NCBI GenBank assembly: GCA_947177165.1 | Contig: CAMWTP010000004.1 | Span: 62,001-126,000 of the forward strand | DNA length: 64,000 nucleotides | Direction of reading: 5' to 3' | Origin: an uncultured Lachnospiraceae bacterium | GTDB taxonomy: Bacteria > Bacillota > Clostridia > Lachnospirales > Lachnospiraceae | Shown here: positions 7,565-16,786 of the stretch, piece by piece | How the letters are laid out: the number at the start of each line of letters is the position of its first letter | How positions within the stretch are numbered: position 1 is the stretch's first letter | Notes under the pieces: generated by a model | Database searches by the model: none | Seen by the model: only the letters and a program-made list of their open reading frames with translations | What the model was told of the DNA's origin: nothing | Position numbers and translations under genes: made by a program

Positions 7565-9682
7565 TTAATTTAATTTTTCGACCGTGACTTCCGTCTGGAC
7601 AGAACAGTCGACCTGCACCAGTTTCTGACTGTCTCCCTCCGAAAACAGATACCCGCAGACGTGAAAATCATAAAGTCCCTCCTCGTAAATGACATAGACC
7701 ACATTGCCGTACTCCGTCTTGTCCACCCACAGATTTACAGGATTTCCGAGGGAAAGATCCTCTCTGATCCTGTTGTCTACGTGCTCCTGCACTTTTGTTT
7801 CCTCCGCTGTAAAAATAATCGTATCCAGCGTATAATAGTTCGTGGTCTGCCAATGCTCCAGGTCATACGCCTCCTTCTCCCCGTCATTGTCAAGATCGCT
7901 GCACATGCCATAGTCGCCCTCTGTCTCTTCCTCCGCCGTTCCAACCGGCGTATAGGAACCCGACTGATATTGCCCAGAAAACACTTCCAGCGCATCGGCA
8001 AGTCCCCGGTATTTCCCATTCGCCAGATAAGATGTTTGGATACTGCGGGCATTCTCCCCCTTTTTTTCAGTGATGGCAAGCCACACGCCGCCCAGATTTT
8101 TACCGTCCTCATACGTCTCCAGCGAAATTCCGTTGACGCACTTTTTTGTGAATTCCCATGTCGTTTTTGCCAGATAATTTTTTCCATCCCAGCCAAAGAA
8201 TCCAAATTCATTCTTCAGTTCCGCCTCACTGCCTGTCAGCTCATACTCTCCTTTTGCTGTTCCTTTAAAAAAGTAATAGTATACCGAACCAAGGCTTCCG
8301 CCTAAATATTCACAGAGAAAAATATCCTCTATCCCGTCATTGTCCGCATCCACTTCAAGCCAGATTCCCGAACCGCCATAAGCTGACCGAATCGCCAGCA
8401 GCTCATTTTTTATCATAAGATTTTTCCCGGCAAGCGCCTTCACCTCGTCGTTCGTCAGTTCCCGGTCTGACACCAGCGCTGCCATCGCTTCCCGCATCTC
8501 TTCCCTGTCTTTCAACAAATACTTCGACAGATATGCCACCAGTCCGTCTGGTATCTGTCCGCCATTTTGCCGGAGCTCCTCTAACTGTATCCGTTCTTCC
8601 CAGATGGAACCATACTGCTCGAGCATCTGCGCGCCGTCGACATAGACAAAACGGCTCTCATCCTCCTTCCACAAATACCCGTCAAACACTTCCTCTGCGA
8701 AATCCTTATAGACGCAGGCCGGATCAAACAAACGCCTGTCGCACAGAAAATCCTCATATCCGTCCTGGTCAATGTCCATAATCTTCAATTGACAATTCCA
8801 GATATCCGATTCGGTTGTGGACACAGGTGTCTGATAATCGCCTCCCTGATAAGTCTGTATTTCGTCTGTAGTGCGCTGCAGCACCATAAAAATCTCTTTC
8901 TCCGTTCCCTGGTTAAAAAGAAAATAGCATTCCGTTTCTTTATCACCAGACCGCTCAACCGCATGACGGCCGCTGTCTGTCCGCACCAGCCCATCGTCCA
9001 TAAACTGCCAGAATGCCTCCACATCGTTGGCATGATCTGTTATATTGAAATTACCCTCCCTGACATAAAACAGTTCGGTATCCCCTGCCTCATTTTCCGA
9101 AAAGAGGAAATACTCCGTGCTTTTTTCCTCCTCATTTTCTCCGTACATCCAACCGCCTTTTATTTCCTGCGTCTTCCCTGAGCCCTTTATTCCATACAGC
9201 AGCGGCACAGAGAAATACGCCCTCATCGCGGCTGCCAGTTCCAGCGTCAGCTCCGGCATCTGTCTGATTTCATAGGAGGTAATCCGTATTTCATGTTCAT
9301 ATCCGTCATTGTGCGCCTCGATTTCACCGCCCTCATATTCCGAGTGCGCATCCACCAGAACATATTGTGCCACTCCCTCGTCCGATACCCGCTCTTCTAT
9401 TTTCCAGCCCGGCGGAAGTGTGATTTCCAGACTTCCAACCGCAGCTACGGTATTTGTATCGGATTCCTGTCTGCTGACAGCCAGTGATGTCGGAACAATC
9501 TCCACTTCGCGCTTTTCAGCGACGATATCATTTTCAAACTCCTGTTTGTTTGCAGTCGGCACATCCAGAACGATTTCTGTCTTGCTCTCCTCGGTTCTTT
9601 CACATCCAGTCTGCATCACCCCCACAATGCCCGCCATCAATAATAGTACCACAATTTTTATCTCTCGCCTTATCCTGTCCAT
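7565..9682 (-). CDS. Lipoprotein with EF-hand/VCBS-like calcium motifs
   Basis: A 705-residue secreted lipoprotein. The signal peptide ends in a lipobox (VMQTGC, Cys at about 27). Three separated D-x-D-x-D-G-type loops follow: DIDQDGYEDF (about residue 300), DADNDGIEDI (about 450) and DLDNDGEKEA (about 620). This spacing is typical of FG-GAP/VCBS-like or calcium-loop repeats in surface proteins that report stored values or bind ligands. There is no catalytic motif that I recognise. It is transcribed toward the ECF sigma gene, 172 bases upstream of that gene's start, so it may or may not belong to the same regulon. I would annotate it as a cell-surface lipoprotein of unknown function. Confidence 0.7.
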   Translation of the reverse strand: MDRIRREIKIVVLLLMAGIVGVMQTGCERTEESKTEIVLDVPTANKQEFENDIVAEKREVEIVPTSLAVSRQESDTNTVAAVGSLEITLPPGWKIEERVSDEGVAQYVLVDAHSEYEGGEIEAHNDGYEHEIRITSYEIRQMPELTLELAAAMRAYFSVPLLYGIKGSGKTQEIKGGWMYGENEEEKSTEYFLFSENEAGDTELFYVREGNFNITDHANDVEAFWQFMDDGLVRTDSGRHAVERSGDKETECYFLFNQGTEKEIFMVLQRTTDEIQTYQGGDYQTPVSTTESDIWNCQLKIMDIDQDGYEDFLCDRRLFDPACVYKDFAEEVFDGYLWKEDESRFVYVDGAQMLEQYGSIWEERIQLEELRQNGGQIPDGLVAYLSKYLLKDREEMREAMAALVSDRELTNDEVKALAGKNLMIKNELLAIRSAYGGSGIWLEVDADNDGIEDIFLCEYLGGSLGSVYYYFFKGTAKGEYELTGSEAELKNEFGFFGWDGKNYLAKTTWEFTKKCVNGISLETYEDGKNLGGVWLAITEKKGENARSIQTSYLANGKYRGLADALEVFSGQYQSGSYTPVGTAEEETEGDYGMCSDLDNDGEKEAYDLEHWQTTNYYTLDTIIFTAEETKVQEHVDNRIREDLSLGNPVNLWVDKTEYGNVVYVIYEEGLYDFHVCGYLFSEGDSQKLVQVDCSVQTEVTVEKLN

Positions 9683-9749
9683 TTTTGCAAAACCCTTCCT
9701 TTCCTTATTTCAATTTCAGTACATTCTACAACGCGCAGGCATCATTTTT

Positions 9750-9924
9750 GCATCATTACTATTCACGGCCTAGGAGCCGCTCATAGTAATGATTCGGGGC
9801 GATATGCAAAGTTTTTCTTCGCAACAATCGCCCATTTTGCAAAGCAAAATTTTCACCCCTGAATCATGTTCTCACGGAATGCGCAGTTCAGCGCATTCCT
9901 GCCCCGTAAATAGTAATTTGCATC
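9750..9924. repeat. Multi-hairpin intergenic element
   Basis: A 175-base non-coding block with inverted ends (GCATCATTACTATTCACGG and, reversed, GATGCAAATTACTATTTACGG) and three nested hairpins: 9752-9793, 9791-9865 (GATTCGGGG with CCCCTGAATC) and a perfect 9-base stem at 9876-9899. It lies between divergent genes. It could be a MITE or a structured RNA. The rest of the 9683-10020 gap holds the promoter of the next gene. Confidence 0.5.
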
Positions 9925-9957
9925 TTAAAAAATGATGTCCTTGCGGCGCAAATATAT

Positions 9958-9986
9958 TTGAGCTTTCACGGAAAATATGCTATGAT
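9958..9986 (+). promoter_or_regulatory. Promoter of the macrodomain/kinase/HD-GYP operon
   Basis: TTGAGC at 9958-9963 and TATGAT at 9981-9986 are separated by 17 bases, about 35 bases ahead of the ATG at 10021, which also has a GGAGG ribosome site. Confidence 0.65.
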
Positions 9987-10020
9987 GTGGTAAAGAGATT
10001 ACTCGCGGGAGGAGAACAAT

Positions 10021-10863
10021 ATGGACAGAAAAGCAACCGCAAGAGAAACCCTGCAAATCATGGAGCAGGGATATTATCAATATGAGGGAAAGCCGGTCGA
10101 CATTCAATCCGATATGGACGCTTCTGTACGCGCCAGTTTCCTCATCACACCAGAACAGGGCGCAGCACTTTTGGAAAAATACAGCAGAGCAGACAGCACA
10201 ACAATACGCGAAGCGCGCGTGGAAAATCTCTCCACGGTAGACGCGATTCGAAAACTTGCAGCGGAAGGCAGGGACAACATCGGTGTGTTGAACTTTGCGA
10301 GCGCCAAAAATCCAGGGGGCGGTTTTATCAACGGTGCAATGGCGCAGGAAGAGAGCCTGGCGGCGTCAGGCACCCTGTACAGGACACTGACGGCCCATGA
10401 GACGTACTATCAGAAGAATCGCGCGCAAAACTCCATGATGTACACCAACCACGCAATCTACTCTCCGGATGTGGTATTTTTCAGAGATGGGCGCTTCCAG
10501 CTGGTGGAGACCCCCGTCAAGGCCTCTGTGCTGACGCTGCCCGCTGTCAATATGGGGCAGGTCGTGTTAAAGGGCGAAGACACTGAGGAGGCCAGACATG
10601 TCATGCGGCAGCGCATGAAGCTGGCACTGGCAATTTTTGCGGAGCAGGGTGCAAAACATCTGGTGCTGGGCGCTTACGGCTGCGGCGTGTTCCGCAATGA
10701 TCCGCATTTGATCGCTGTCTGGTGGAAAGAGCTTCTGGAGGAAGGCATGGGCGGCTATTTTGATTCCGTTTTTCATGCAGTGCTGGACCGGTCCAAAAAC
10801 GGGGAATGCATCACAGCTTTTGAAAATATCACAAAGCCTGTAGACAGAAAGGACAGGATATAA
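10021..10863 (+). CDS. TIGR02452-family macrodomain protein (bacterial-type PARG-like)
   Basis: A 280-residue protein. The sequence NFASAKNPGGGFINGAMAQEE (about residues 95-115) carries the GGG...QEE signature of microbial-type poly(ADP-ribose) glycohydrolases, where the second Glu is catalytic. Further family features are the TLYRTL stretch and a C-terminal LGAYGCGVFRNDP loop. Such enzymes remove ADP-ribose from proteins or small molecules. The gene has its own promoter and GGAGG site. Its stop is followed two bases later by the ATG of a hybrid histidine kinase, so it leads a signalling operon. That context suggests reversal of a regulatory ADP-ribosylation, or turnover of a nucleotide signal. 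No ADP-ribosyltransferase is seen in the window. Confidence 0.85.
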   Translation: MDRKATARETLQIMEQGYYQYEGKPVDIQSDMDASVRASFLITPEQGAALLEKYSRADSTTIREARVENLSTVDAIRKLAAEGRDNIGVLNFASAKNPGGGFINGAMAQEESLAASGTLYRTLTAHETYYQKNRAQNSMMYTNHAIYSPDVVFFRDGRFQLVETPVKASVLTLPAVNMGQVVLKGEDTEEARHVMRQRMKLALAIFAEQGAKHLVLGAYGCGVFRNDPHLIAVWWKELLEEGMGGYFDSVFHAVLDRSKNGECITAFENITKPVDRKDRI

Positions 10864-10865
10864 TT

Positions 10866-12575
10866 ATGGAAGAGATAAAAAACGAAGATACCAGCGAACA
10901 GTTCCCATCAGAGAACAACGACGACTCGCCCTGCAAGGCAGTCATTGACCAGCTCAAAAACACCAATTCCGAGCTTTCCGATGCCCTGCGCGCAGCCGAG
11001 GAGGAAAACCGCGCCAAGAGCAACTTTTTGTCCAACATGTCCCACGATATCCGCACACCGATGAATGCGATTATCGGGATGACATCTATCGCGCTTTCGC
11101 ACATTGACGAAAAACCGCGTGTGCTCGACTGCCTGCAGAAAATCCAGACCGCCTCGGCACATCTGATGGATCTGGTCAACGATGTGCTCGATATGTCGCG
11201 CATCGCAAGCGGCCGCATGACGCTGTGCGAAGAGGTGTTCTCCCTTGCCGACATGGTGCACGACCTCATGATCATCCTGCGCCCGCAGGCAGCTCTGAAG
11301 CATCAGAATTTTCATCTGGAAATCGGACAGATTTGTGAGGAAAATCTGATTGGCGATCCACTTCATCTTCGGCAAATCCTGGTAAACATCATAGGAAACG
11401 CAGTGAAATATACGCCCGAGGACGGCGCGATCCATGTCAATATTTCCCAGCATTCTGAGCCGCCTGCACACACCGGTCAGGAAGCATCAGACAAAGTATG
11501 GCTCGACTTTCTGTGTGAGGACAACGGAATCGGCATGAGTCAGGATTTTCTCCAAAAGATTTTTGAACCGTTTGAGCGCGTGAACAGTTCCACAATCGGC
11601 AGGATCGAAGGGACCGGCCTTGGAATGTCGATTGTCAAAAACCTGCTCGACCGCATGGGCGGCACAATCACTGTCACGAGCGAGGAGGGTAAAGGCAGCT
11701 GTTTTAGTGTGTCCATTCCTTTCGCACCTGCCCCTCCGCCCAAAGATGCGCAGACGCTGCCGGTCGGCCAGACTGTACTGATTGCCGAGCGTATGGACAC
11801 GAGGGCGCAGCAGATTGCCGCCTATCTGAAAGACGGCGGTATGGAGTCCGTGCACCTGAAAAACGGTATGGACGCCGTGACATGGCTGACCGAGGCACAG
11901 TACGAAAACCGCATGCCTTGTGCCCTGCTTCTGGGACAGGAGCTGAACGATATGTCCGCTCTCGATTTGACAGCCCATGTGCGTGAGCTCGCCGGAAGCG
12001 ATTTTCCGATTATTATGGTCGCAGATGCAGACTGGGCTCAGATTGAATACCGCGCGACGAGAGCCGGCATCAACGCCTTTGTTCCCTGTCCGCTGTTCAA
12101 AAGCCGGCTTTTTGCACCGCTGTCCGAGCTGACATACAAAATGCAGCACAGCCGCTCTGACTGCAGTGGCAGGGAAGTTGATTATGGCCAGTATCGCCTT
12201 CTGCTTGTCGAGGACAACGAGCTCAACCGCGAGATTGCCATAGAACTGCTGTCACAGACTGGCGTACAGATTGAGACAGCCGAGAACGGACTTTGCGCGG
12301 TGGAGGCATTTGAAAATTCACCAGAGGGCTATTACGACCTGATTTTCATGGATATCCAGATGCCTGTAATGAACGGCTATGACGCGGCAAGAAAAATACG
12401 CCGGCTCCCCAGAAAGGACGCGGAGAGCATTTGGATTATCGCCATGACAGCCAACGCTTTCGTGGAGGATATCCGCCTGTCCAAGGAAGCCGGCATGAAT
12501 GAACACTGCTCTAAGCCCGTCGACGCTGACCGCCTGCAGGAGATTCTGCGCAAACGCTTATCATCAGAAGATTGA
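10866..12575 (+). CDS. Soluble hybrid histidine kinase with a pseudo-receiver and a receiver
   Basis: A 569-residue protein with no membrane segment or sensor domain; a short N-terminal coiled coil (about 25-50) leads into HisKA with His60 (NMSHDIRTPMNAII). The HATPase domain has N (IIGNAVKYTP), G1 (DNGIGM) and G2 (GTGLGMSI) boxes. A first receiver at about 305-425 has lost the acceptor Asp (LLLGQELND). The second, at about 445-565, keeps Asp496 (FMDIQMPVMNG) and the conserved Lys (CSKPVD). Phosphate therefore likely passes from His60 to Asp496. It sits between the PARG-like gene (2-base gap) and the HD-GYP gene (17-base gap), so its output may be the HD-GYP protein. The input is probably a cytoplasmic partner. 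Confidence 0.9.
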   Translation: MEEIKNEDTSEQFPSENNDDSPCKAVIDQLKNTNSELSDALRAAEEENRAKSNFLSNMSHDIRTPMNAIIGMTSIALSHIDEKPRVLDCLQKIQTASAHLMDLVNDVLDMSRIASGRMTLCEEVFSLADMVHDLMIILRPQAALKHQNFHLEIGQICEENLIGDPLHLRQILVNIIGNAVKYTPEDGAIHVNISQHSEPPAHTGQEASDKVWLDFLCEDNGIGMSQDFLQKIFEPFERVNSSTIGRIEGTGLGMSIVKNLLDRMGGTITVTSEEGKGSCFSVSIPFAPAPPPKDAQTLPVGQTVLIAERMDTRAQQIAAYLKDGGMESVHLKNGMDAVTWLTEAQYENRMPCALLLGQELNDMSALDLTAHVRELAGSDFPIIMVADADWAQIEYRATRAGINAFVPCPLFKSRLFAPLSELTYKMQHSRSDCSGREVDYGQYRLLLVEDNELNREIAIELLSQTGVQIETAENGLCAVEAFENSPEGYYDLIFMDIQMPVMNGYDAARKIRRLPRKDAESIWIIAMTANAFVEDIRLSKEAGMNEHCSKPVDADRLQEILRKRLSSED

Positions 12576-12592
12576 AATTGGAGGAAACATCT

Positions 12593-14467
12593 ATGCAGCC
12601 ATATCAGGAAGAATACATTGCCAATTTAAGGGATATTGCTGTACTTGCAACGCGCAAAAATCCGGACTGTCATTCCTTTGATACATACCGCGATACCCTT
12701 CTGCAAAACCGGAGTCTCATAGCGGACAAAATCAACCGCAACATAGCGCTGCTGCGCGATGAATTGTTTCCGCTGTTTGACAGGCTGTTTGAGGCCGGAC
12801 CAGATGAACTGGCACAATTAGAGGAATTTGCCCAGAATTTGCTGGACGGAAAAAACGAGCTGGACGGCGGACTTTTTTGCCAGATTTATCAGGCGCTGCT
12901 GAGCCGCGCACGCCATAGGAAAGACCACAATGCAATTATCCGCTGCCTGTACTGGCTTGGTATCGGGCACCACAATATGTGCGGCAAAATGGTTGGATTG
13001 GACTGGCCGGATATCGAATATTACATGTCGCAGATGCGTCTGTGTTTTGCGGAAGCTGCGGCCTATCTGAAATATTACGATGAAATCGATGATATTGAGA
13101 CCAAAGGATATATCCTGCGCTCCCGCGCCAACACTTCCCTGGGACAGTTCAAATCTGCCAGCTCCAAAATCCGTCTGACCAGACAGACGCTCACGCTTCT
13201 GCAGGACGAAGAATTCCAGCAGAAGACACCGGAACTTCCCTGGGACAGATACATCTACATGACGCATCAGCAGATGACTTCCAGCATTTCCTACAGCAGG
13301 GACAACGACATGACAGCACAGGATGTGACCGCTATCATGGAGTCCGCGCATATCGTCCACAGGCGGCAGATTCAGGAGGCGATCAGCAACAGTGAAGCAC
13401 CTCCGATGCGGTCTGCCTTCTCCTGCTATGCCATTGAATATTACTGCGGCCTGCTCACCCTGGAAGAGCTGCTCGGAAGAATGGAAGAACTGATGGATCT
13501 GGCTGACACATCGAGCTTTTCGAGCGATACCATATATACCATAATCTCCCTTCCGGCAATCTACTGCAAATATCTAAGAGAGTATCCGGAACAACTGTCT
13601 GGACGGGAAAAATATCTGGAAAGTCTGTATCGGAAAATTGTCGCCTACACAAAGGCATATCCCGCGAACGAGGCAAATGAGCAGATTTTTTACTTTCTCA
13701 GACAAGCCGCAACGACTTTTATTGAGACGGCGAACAGTATCTCTTACGGGGAATTTCAGCAGACGATGCTGATTCATTTTGCACCTGACATTTATGTCCA
13801 CTCCCAGGTCGTCGGCAAGACAGCCGCCGCATTTTGCGAAATCATCATCAGCGAGGACCCCGCCTTCTTTGACGATATTGCATACATCCGGCAAATATCC
13901 AACCCCGACGCCAAGCGCGAGGCCATACTGGAACTTGCGATGAACAGCGGTGTCTTCCACGACGTGGGCAAGATCAATTTTACCAGCCTGTATACCCGGA
14001 CTGCAAGGCAGTGGTTTGAGGAGGAATATGAGATCACGCACCTGCACACCGTCGTCGGCAGCGCACGCCTGAACGCCTGCGCGTCAACGCGCCGTTACGC
14101 AGCTGCAGCCCTCGGACACCACAGCTGGTACGACGGTTCACACGGCTATCCGGAATCGTACAGGCGTCTGGAATGTCCTTATCGCCAGATGGTCGATGTG
14201 GTCGGTCTGATTGACTGGATGGATAACTCGATGACCTACGCGTGGCTGTACGGACACGCGAAAAAGAACTTTGACGAGGCTGTTCAGGAAGCGATTGCCC
14301 TGGAGGGAAAACGATTTTCGCCGCTTCTGACAACAAGGCTCCGCGACAAGGCTGTTACCGGGGCGATCAGGCAGGCGTTTGACGCGGCGCGCTCTGAGGC
14401 CTATCGCCAGCTGTATCTGGAGACAGCATTGCACGAGAAATCGCTCCAGGATATCATCAAATTATAA
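12593..14467 (+). CDS. HD-GYP-type phosphodiesterase-like protein with long N-terminal domain
   Basis: About 624 residues. The start ATG 12593 has GGAGG eight bases upstream. The N-terminal ~400 residues are helical and TPR-like, without named motifs. The C-terminal domain has the HD pair (VFHDVGKINFTS, about 460) and the HD-GYP hallmark HHSWYDGSHGYP, followed by DVVGLIDWMD. HD-GYP enzymes hydrolyse cyclic di-GMP or related dinucleotides with a di- or tri-metal site. The metal-binding His and Asp look intact, although the usual HHE is HHS here. It is last in the operon after the macrodomain protein and the hybrid kinase, so it is a plausible effector of that kinase. Substrate preference cannot be told. 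Confidence 0.82.
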   Translation: MQPYQEEYIANLRDIAVLATRKNPDCHSFDTYRDTLLQNRSLIADKINRNIALLRDELFPLFDRLFEAGPDELAQLEEFAQNLLDGKNELDGGLFCQIYQALLSRARHRKDHNAIIRCLYWLGIGHHNMCGKMVGLDWPDIEYYMSQMRLCFAEAAAYLKYYDEIDDIETKGYILRSRANTSLGQFKSASSKIRLTRQTLTLLQDEEFQQKTPELPWDRYIYMTHQQMTSSISYSRDNDMTAQDVTAIMESAHIVHRRQIQEAISNSEAPPMRSAFSCYAIEYYCGLLTLEELLGRMEELMDLADTSSFSSDTIYTIISLPAIYCKYLREYPEQLSGREKYLESLYRKIVAYTKAYPANEANEQIFYFLRQAATTFIETANSISYGEFQQTMLIHFAPDIYVHSQVVGKTAAAFCEIIISEDPAFFDDIAYIRQISNPDAKREAILELAMNSGVFHDVGKINFTSLYTRTARQWFEEEYEITHLHTVVGSARLNACASTRRYAAAALGHHSWYDGSHGYPESYRRLECPYRQMVDVVGLIDWMDNSMTYAWLYGHAKKNFDEAVQEAIALEGKRFSPLLTTRLRDKAVTGAIRQAFDAARSEAYRQLYLETALHEKSLQDIIKL

Positions 14468-14480
14468 ATCAGATATAAAT

Positions 14481-14512
14481 AGGAGGATGCAGCGTTTTGC
14501 TGTCATCCTCCT
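14481..14512 (-). terminator. Hairpin between convergent HD-GYP and RlmD-like genes
   Basis: AGGAGGATG at 14481-14489 pairs exactly with CATCCTCCT at 14504-14512. A T-rich tail is present only in the minus direction (toward 14470), so it mainly serves the methyltransferase gene, whose last codons are inside the stem. Confidence 0.6.
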
Positions 14513-15699
14513 GACGGTAACGGACACGATTTCTTTCTATGCAGACTGCAGACCACTTCGACATTTGCGGTAAAACCAAACATGTCGACGGGCCATGCCT
14601 CGCCTGCGATATACCCTTCTCCCGCAAACCATCCCAGATCCCTGCCGAGTGTCTCGGGATTGCAGGATACATAAATGACTTTCCCAGGCCGCAGGGAAGC
14701 TGCCGCCTTCACGAATGCCTCCGTGCTTCCGCTTCTCGGCGGGTCCATCACAATCACATCCACCCGCTCTCCCTTTTGTGACATATGTGTCATATATTCT
14801 GTCGCGTCCGCAGCGACGAAATGCATGTGCTCCAGATTGTTTCGCTTCGCGTTCGCCTTTGCATCCTTCACCGCCTGCTCATTCAGCTCAATCCCTATCA
14901 CGCGCCCCGCCTTTGCGTGCATGCACATTCCAATCGTACCGATACCGCAGTAAGCATCAATCACCGTCTCCGTGCCGGTCAGACCTGCGGCCTGTATCGC
15001 CCTCTTGTACAATACCTGTGTCTGCGCAGAGTTCACCTGATAAAACGAGCCCGGTGATATGCGGAAGCGCAGTCCCAGCAGCACATCCTCGATGTATCCC
15101 TGTCCGTACAGAGTCTTGTTGCGGTCGCCCAGGACCATTGTCGTCTGTTTCCCGTTGATATTCTGCACAATCGTCGTAATCTCCGGGTGCAGCTCCCGCA
15201 ATTTCTCCACAAAATGGTTCTTGTGCGGAAACTCCGGCGAGGCAGTCACAAGCACTACCATAATCTGTTTCGTGGATGTTCCCTTCCTGACAAGCACATG
15301 ACGCATCAGTCCGCGCCCGGTATCCTCATTGTACACCCACAACCCAAAAGATCTGACCAGCCCTGTCACCGTCTGGATAATCGCAGACGCCTGCGCGTCC
15401 TCGATCAGACAATCTTTTATTGGTATAATCGTGTGGGTTCCCTCCGCATACGTTCCCGCTATAATCTCGTCCTTTCCTTTGTCCAGTCTCCTGCCAAACA
15501 CTGCATGTACTTTATTTCTGTAATGATATGGATAATACATCCCTGCCACATCATTTATTTTGTCACAGTATTTTCCGATACTGTCAACCACCCACTTTTT
15601 CTTCTCCGCAAGCTCTTCTTCATAGCTCTTTTCTCCAATGTGACAAGCGCCGCACTTTTTCACATAGGGACATCTTTCCGCAATTTCCTTTTTTTCCAC
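14503..15699 (-). CDS. 23S rRNA (uracil-5-)-methyltransferase, RlmD/RlmCD-like
   Basis: A 398-residue RumA/TrmA-family enzyme that makes 5-methyluridine in 23S rRNA from S-adenosylmethionine. It has an N-terminal iron-sulfur cysteine set (ERCPYVKKCGACHIG) and the motif I region VIDAYCGIGTIGM. The catalytic motif DPPRSG is followed by VSCNPETLGRDL, whose Cys is the nucleophile. No clear TRAM domain is visible ahead of the cysteine set, giving a shorter protein than E. coli RumA. The start is GTG at 15699 with GAGG seven bases upstream. It is a single gene, convergent with the HD-GYP operon. Exact target (U1939, U747 or both) cannot be judged. Confidence 0.88.
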   Translation of the reverse strand: MEKKEIAERCPYVKKCGACHIGEKSYEEELAEKKKWVVDSIGKYCDKINDVAGMYYPYHYRNKVHAVFGRRLDKGKDEIIAGTYAEGTHTIIPIKDCLIEDAQASAIIQTVTGLVRSFGLWVYNEDTGRGLMRHVLVRKGTSTKQIMVVLVTASPEFPHKNHFVEKLRELHPEITTIVQNINGKQTTMVLGDRNKTLYGQGYIEDVLLGLRFRISPGSFYQVNSAQTQVLYKRAIQAAGLTGTETVIDAYCGIGTIGMCMHAKAGRVIGIELNEQAVKDAKANAKRNNLEHMHFVAADATEYMTHMSQKGERVDVIVMDPPRSGSTEAFVKAAASLRPGKVIYVSCNPETLGRDLGWFAGEGYIAGEAWPVDMFGFTANVEVVCSLHRKKSCPLPSGG

Positions 15700-15914
15700 A
15701 ACCGCACCTCTTCCCTTTCATGATTTACCCATACCGACACTCCCTGGATAACATTTCAAAGGGAACGCGTATACTTTCACAGTATACCATTCCCTCTCAA
15801 ATCTGGCAATCCATTACTTTAAGCAAAATTTAATAAAATTGTGCATATGTTTGTGGTAGAATAATGGTGTTAAACGATTCAACAAACAGGATTTTTCTGA
15901 TAGGAACAGAAATA

Positions 15915-16595
15915 ATGAAGAATAAAAAAAGATATAAAATTGCAGAAGGCAATACGGCTGAGATTTTTGAAATCGACGAGAAAAAAGTACTAAAATTATT
16001 TAAAACGGGTTATTCGAAAAGTACTGTGCATCATGAATATGACAATCAATGTATGGTAAGCAGGGTAATGGAGAATATACCTAAAATGTTTGAAATTGTA
16101 GAGGAAAATCAACGATTTGGATTTACAATGGAAAAGGTTCAGGGAAAAAGTCTTGCATCACTGATGCTGGATAATTATACTTTTGAACAGGCAATGGAAC
16201 TATTTACAAGTCTTCACAAAAACTGGCTTACGAAAACTATGGATAGCGCAGTTCCGTATACAGAATGGATGCTGCATATGCTCAGTGGAAAATCAAATGA
16301 TGGTGATTTGGTAGATAAGATAAAAAATTTACCTTCAGGAAACATTTTATGCCATGGCGATTTCCATCCATATAATATCATTCTTACCTCCGAAAGAGAT
16401 TTTGTTATCATTGACTTTGCAAATGTTTGTAAAGCCCCAAAAGAATATGATATAGCAAGAACATATTTCTTGTTAAATCAGGCAGTACCAGAAAAAACAG
16501 CTGCTGAATTATACTTGAAGAAAATGCAGATGGAATATAGTGACATACGTGTATATATTGAGGTCTTAGAAATCCTGCGTCGATATGAACTATAA
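15915..16595 (+). CDS. Aminoglycoside phosphotransferase (APH)-fold kinase
   Basis: About 226 residues of protein-kinase-like fold: an N-lobe lysine in KKVLKLFK, a catalytic loop read as HGDFHPYNIIL, and the metal-binding Asp in VIIDFAN. Small Firmicutes proteins of this type phosphorylate antibiotics, choline, thiamine or sugars, and many have no known substrate. ATG 15915 with AGGA nine bases upstream is preferred over an ATG 17 codons earlier that lacks a ribosome site. The gene is distinctly AT-rich beside its neighbours and stands alone between two methyltransferase genes, which suggests horizontal transfer. Drug resistance should not be assumed. Confidence 0.75.
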   Translation: MKNKKRYKIAEGNTAEIFEIDEKKVLKLFKTGYSKSTVHHEYDNQCMVSRVMENIPKMFEIVEENQRFGFTMEKVQGKSLASLMLDNYTFEQAMELFTSLHKNWLTKTMDSAVPYTEWMLHMLSGKSNDGDLVDKIKNLPSGNILCHGDFHPYNIILTSERDFVIIDFANVCKAPKEYDIARTYFLLNQAVPEKTAAELYLKKMQMEYSDIRVYIEVLEILRRYEL

Positions 16596-16762
16596 ATTCG
16601 AATTCCAACAGACAATCCGCTGCCTTTTTTATTTTCAAAAAACATCAACACAGCACAGAAAGAACGAGGTGAATGGAGCAGCCAGGTGGCTTACAAAAAT
16701 GTGCTGAAAACTGCAGACTGTCTCGTATCCACCTTCATTGTCACTGCCCTTATACTACCCTC

Positions 16763-16786
16763 CCGCGAACGCCTCAGCGTTCGCGG
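16763..16786 (-). terminator. Hairpin over the stop codon of the RlmI-like gene
   Basis: A perfect 10-base stem (CCGCGAACGC with GCGTTCGCGG) with a CTCA loop. The stop codon of the minus-strand methyltransferase lies in the loop. There is no T-run, so its role as a terminator is tentative. Confidence 0.4.

Noticed and set aside
15915..16595. Antibiotic-resistance phosphotransferase
   Set aside because: The kinase-like fold motifs are present, but nothing ties it to a drug-modifying subgroup.
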